From NCBI GenBank assembly GCA_027576995.1, contig JANBQC010000163.1, positions 1-48,979 of the forward strand: a DNA stretch of 48,979 nt. The letters are read 5' to 3'. Below, piece by piece: positions 43,675 to 48,979 of this stretch. The notes beneath the pieces were generated by a model, which had not been told where the DNA came from, searched no databases, and saw only the letters and a program-made list of their open reading frames with translations. The DNA is from Dimargaris cristalligena. Its lineage: Eukaryota > Kickxellomycota > Dimargaritomycetes > Dimargaritales > Dimargaritaceae. The first letter of the stretch is position 1, and each line of letters begins with the position of its first letter. Made by a program: the position numbers and the translations under genes.

Positions 43675-44318
43675 GGTGGCCGGTAGGATAAAGAGGGTGG
43701 GGGCGGATTGTAAGAATGGGTTAATGGTAAGTAGTACGTAATAAGGGAAATACCAGGAAGAAAAATACACCAAAAAGAAAGCGGCCGACAAGTCACTTAA
43801 GCCAAGGCCAATTGATAGCAAGCCTAGAAAGGGAAGGTCCGGCTGTTAATCGAATGGGTGGTATAATATAACATCTCCCCCCTCCTATACTGTTCATGGC
43901 AGTCGCCAAACTTTCTCGCGTCGACGCATTAGAATCCCCGGTGGGCTATAGCCACGGTCACGGTTAAAATTTGCCCCATAGAGGGGAGAGGAGTTTTCCC
44001 TTGCTATTGAGACTGCCTGGTAAGGAAAGGCAGTACGCACAACCCGCTGCTAAGTTGATCTGGGGCGCCATTCATTAGCTGTGGGTGAGAGAAGAGCAGA
44101 CTGCCGATGTAGAGACTGGAAGACTTGTGATTTGATTCATGGGCTCCCCCTTCCCATACTTCTTCGTTACTTGGATCCTTACAAAATCGTCTCTGTCGTC
44201 TTTCCCCCTCCTGCCATTGTTACTTTAACTAGTACTGTATTTACATATAACATACCACTACTACTTCTTTCCCATTAACTCCTCCCCCCCACCTACCCCG
44301 CTTATCACTTGCTCCACA
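43675..44318. other. Divergent promoter region of SPF27 and bL33m
   Basis: Contains both promoters and the leader of bL33m. No other gene seen. The plus strand becomes C/T-rich from about 44200 toward the bL33m leader. Confidence 0.6.
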
Positions 44319-44987
44319 AGTAAGGCCCCGATCCCGCTCGACTGAATCCCGCTTTGAATTGTTCGCTTCTGTTTGATCCAGGCCCCCCATTGTTCTTGGT
44401 ATAAAGAAGCTGATAGAAGCCCACACACCTCCACCCGCGATGGATAAGGTCAGATCCACCCACCCATTCTTAAAAACTAAACCCATTTCTCTAAACTATT
44501 ATTCTCCCCTATTAACCGACACCCTTTCTTGACAGTGGCCAAGAAAGCCAAGGCCCGCACTATCCTGGTTAAGTTGCTAAGCACGGCCAGCACCGGCTAC
44601 TTTTACGTACGGAGCCGGCCCCGTGTATCCCCCAAACTGTCCTTCATCAAATTTGACCCCCGGGGTAAGTATGCTTCTTTCTATACGTATATATACATAA
44701 AATACTACAGGAAATTTTTGGCGAGCATGGCATGGCGCTGACCTCCACAGCCTTGATCACCTTTCATTTAATGGTTTACGTATCTTTAGAGACCCATTCT
44801 CTGCAATGCCCCTTTCTATCTACCAAGCCGCTGGTTGACTGCACCACAATGCCCTTATTTTATATACAGCTTCATACTAAATGGATTGTGAACTAACCCA
44901 CTAGGATCCCCCTACTTTATTGAACTCGAACCTCCTATATCTTTAGTTAATCGCCGAGTACTGTTCAATGAAGCCAAAATGAAATAA
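44319..44987 (+). CDS. MRPL39: Mitochondrial large-subunit ribosomal protein bL33m
   Basis: Exons: last leader base 44319, 44536-44664, 44947-44987 (56 aa; bacterial L33 about 55). The start codon is itself split: exon 1 ends ...CCACAA before GTAAGG and exon 2 begins TGGCC, so splicing makes ATG GCC, giving [20 protein letters not shown]. The rest follows L33 ([21 protein letters not shown]), then the third exon gives [13 protein letters not shown], the family C-terminus. The GTAAGT donor at 44665 and acceptor ATCTTTAG at 44946 keep phase. An upstream ATG at 44440 is out of phase with any join. The protein is a small structural part of the mitoribosome. It is divergent from SPF27 and convergent with MET2. 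Confidence 0.88.
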
Positions 44988-45479
44988 TAGAAACCAAGTC
45001 ACCCCCCGAATCTGCTTAATAGCGGAGGCTATCGATCATGTGCGCTTCTATACATCTTATTGATATTGGCATTGGTTCGATATCAATTTAACCTGCGACA
45101 TGCCCTGCTTGAATTTTTTTTCCAATTTGATTCATCTTCAAAATATAGATTTACCCTTCTTTTCAACGCAGTAACTGCCAGAATTCCACATTGTTCAGGT
45201 TGAGAATAGATTTAGGGAAATAATAATGGTGATGTTGATTTGTAATCGAAATAGTGCAAAAAATAATAATAGAAATTAACCGATAAAAATAAGTATATAA
45301 AGGGAATGTCCAGGTTTTCATTCAAAGGAGGGGAATAAATCAGAAAAATAACGTAATAAATATATAAAGGAATGGATAATATACGGAACAGCGTGGCAGA
45401 TAGGAAAGAGCCATATCCATACCTATTAACAACACGTGTTTTTTTAGCAGAGGGCCCAATATTACTATTGCTAACTCGC
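44988..45479. other. Convergent AT-rich spacer
   Basis: Lies between bL33m (+) and MET2 (-). Strongly AT-rich, with several T and A runs and AATAAA-like sequences on both strands. No gene. Confidence 0.65.
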
Positions 45480-47579
<2,100 letters not shown>

Positions 47580-47727
47580 GGTGTACTGTCAATGAAGGAG
47601 AGAAAAATAACGTAGTCAATAAAAAAAGGTCAATAAGAATAACCACAGCTAGAGGTAGCAGGTGATAAAGGCTTCGTGTAGGGCGGCTGAAAGTTAAAAA
47701 AAGCTAAATGGAGAGAAAGTAATAGGT

Positions 47728-47933
47728 TTACGAGGAGAAGGGAATCCGTTCGGCTGAGGGAGCTAAGGGGTCGACGACGGTGGCAAATAACCAGATAATT
47801 GCTAAACCGACGAGGAATCCAACGCTGGAACTGGACTGGACTGGACTGGACTGGGAAAAATAAGAGTCAGAAAGTAACCTTGGGAGCGACCCACGACGAT
47901 TAGAAGAACAGGAAGGAGTCTCTTTGGTATCAG
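47728..47933 (-). CDS. Last exon of a small tail-anchored-like membrane protein
   Basis: The minus-strand frame is open from a possible acceptor CCCGTAG (exon start 47933) to the TAA at 47728, about 67 codons with coding-like third positions. It has a Ser-rich part with a repeat QSSPVQSSSS, one hydrophobic helix VGFLVGLAIIWLFATVV, and a short tail DPLAPSAERIPFSS. No in-frame ATG is present, so at least one upstream exon is needed; none was placed in 47.95-48.4 kb. The AG-rich (ACTGG)5 repeat offers several alternative acceptors. It lies 150 bases upstream of MET2 on the same strand. Family not recognised. Confidence 0.45.
47830..47854. repeat. (ACTGG)5 tandem repeat
   Basis: Five perfect pentamers. 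On the minus strand they read CCAGT and encode the Gln/Ser/Pro stretch of the membrane-protein exon. Confidence 0.9.
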
Positions 47934-48772
47934 CTACGGGCAGTCGGGGTGTTTAAACTAAGTAAGTGTAAAGCAACAAGTGAAATAAATCATACTAAAG
48001 CAGGTAAAAATAAGACGCTGTGCGGGACGGAGATTATTCTCATTAAATAGCCTCTTCCCAGTGTCTCTGTGTATGCGCATTCCGTGCATATAGAGAGGGT
48101 GGATAAATGCTAAGGTGGGGGGAGAAGAGAGCGAGCGCGTTGCATTCTTTGTCCAGGGGGTGAACGAGTGGATCGAGGCATGGAGGTATGCGCCCGAGGC
48201 AGATGATTGGCTAGTGGGCAACGGTGAATACGGCCCACAAACCAGTCACTTTGAGCCGAAATTGCGTGATTGCGCCAGAGGGAAAAACCCATCATTAACC
48301 AACTAAAACAAGCCAACCCCATGCAAAAAAAATGGTGGTATGGACCACCCTCCCCCCTCAACAGTGTTTAGTTTGAATGTCCGTCGGGTATTATGATGGC
48401 CATTTCACCTACTAATAAATAAGTGCGTGACCGAGCCCGCTTGGCAAAACAAAAGCACCGCCTAGATACATTTTTTCACCTGCCCAGCAACAGCTTTAGC
48501 ACCACTCCAGCCAATTGATCTTGCTAATGGCCCAACCCCTTTTGGATATGGTTTGTCATCTTTGGTATGTTTATACGAGGGTTGGCAATATTCAGCTGCC
48601 TCATGATAACCCATTTTCACCACCAGCATTGTTTATGTAAGAGAAATTAGGTCTGGCTGTATAGCAAAAGTCACATTTGATAGAGCTGGTTGTATCATTA
48701 GCTAAAAACAACTATACTGCCTATATCCCCATCATATTATATAGTCCATGATATTTAGAATTCCTCCAAGCG
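47934..48772. other. Intergenic region upstream of the 5S rRNA gene's 3' end
   Basis: Open frames at 47958-48221 (-) and 48115-48306 (+) overlap and show no recognisable product; the former might contain a 5' exon of the membrane-protein gene. From about 48480 the sequence becomes AT-rich. Confidence 0.5.
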
Positions 48773-48782
48773 AAAAAAAAAA
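48773..48782 (-). terminator. RNA polymerase III terminator (T run)
   Basis: Ten A on the plus strand, that is ten T on the coding strand, immediately after the 5S rRNA 3' end. Confidence 0.8.
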
Positions 48783-48898
48783 GTTATAGCATTGACTATT
48801 CCCAAGTGGTCACCCACCTCAGTACTAAATCAACTGATATCCACTTAACTTCGCAGATCCAACGGGATACGGTGCAAACGGGTACATATGGCCATAAC
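48783..48898 (-). rRNA. 5S ribosomal RNA
   Basis: Minus-strand transcript of about 116 nt. The terminal helix pairs the 5' end GTTATGG with the 3' end CTATAAC. Internal landmarks are in order: CCCGTTGGATCTGCGAAGTT, the A-box-like AGTTAAGTGG, TTAGTACTGAGG, and the strongly conserved GGTGGGTGACCACTTGGGAA. A T run follows directly as a terminator. This single copy is embedded among protein genes, which is common for 5S in fungi. A few positions differ from typical fungal 5S, so a slightly diverged copy is possible. Confidence 0.85.
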
Positions 48899-48979
48899 TG
48901 AAAATGTTACGATGTTGGGCAATGTAAATAGTAATAAAATAAAAATATAATAGAAATAATACCCTCGGGTACTCGAAAA

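Noticed and set aside
44440..44448. ATG GAT AAG before GTCAGA as a first exon for bL33m
   Set aside because: The join to 44536 would be out of frame with the L33 sequence and the donor is weak; the split ATG fits both phase and family.
48115..48306. 63-codon plus-strand open frame near the right end
   Set aside because: No coding bias, overlaps an equally long minus-strand frame, no family likeness.

Overview
The window is nuclear DNA of a fungus, most likely an early-diverging (non-Dikarya) lineage. The reasons are compact spliceosomal introns with GTAAGT-type donors and CTAAC-type branch sites, fungal-type genes (MET2 homoserine acetyltransferase, a KIN1/2-type kinase with KA1 tail, a DUF1746 membrane protein), and conserved genes that budding yeast lacks (branched-chain ketoacid dehydrogenase E2, a complex I assembly factor, a CCDC77-type centrosomal coiled-coil protein). 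Coding exons favour C or G at third positions; the first 4.3 kb is AT-richer and does not.

Layout. 1-2.9 kb: two tandem related C2H2 zinc-finger genes, the left one cut by the window edge and broken by a stop, the right one intact with an unexpected signal-peptide-like N-terminus. 4.4-6.0 kb: a DUF4743/Nudix hydrolase. 6.0-11.7 kb: nearly 6 kb without any recognised gene, with some exon-like fragments and a possible methyltransferase remnant. 11.7-13.0 kb: proteasome subunit beta-3. 13.3-14.0 kb (-): a three-exon NDUFAF8-like gene. 14.5-17.1 kb (-): an eight-exon CCDC77 homologue. 18.6-20.7 kb: a large protein I do not recognise. 21.4-23.7 kb: BCKDH E2. 24.5-25.7 kb (-): mitochondrial ribosomal protein uL13m. 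26.8-28.5 kb: a 4-coumarate:CoA-ligase-like acyl-CoA synthetase. 28.8-30.4 kb (-): a protein whose C-terminus resembles Sld7. 31.0-31.6 kb (-): a small three-exon protein. 32.3-33.6 kb: a DUF1746 membrane protein. 37.7-40.5 kb: KIN1/2-MARK-type kinase behind a long pyrimidine-rich leader. 41.9-43.7 kb (-): SPF27/BCAS2 splicing factor. 44.3-45.0 kb: mitochondrial bL33m. 45.5-47.6 kb (-): homoserine O-acetyltransferase. 47.7-47.9 kb (-): last exon of a membrane protein. 48.8-48.9 kb (-): a 5S rRNA gene with its T-run terminator.

Most genes are ordinary housekeeping genes: mitochondrial translation (uL13m, bL33m), respiration (NDUFAF8-like), amino-acid metabolism (E2, MET2), proteasome, splicing and signalling. 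I see no operon-like arrangement. Several genes had to be assembled from short exons by matching donor/acceptor phases. A recurring trait is an intron very near or inside the start codon. Exon structures are inferred from sequence alone and have not been checked against transcripts.
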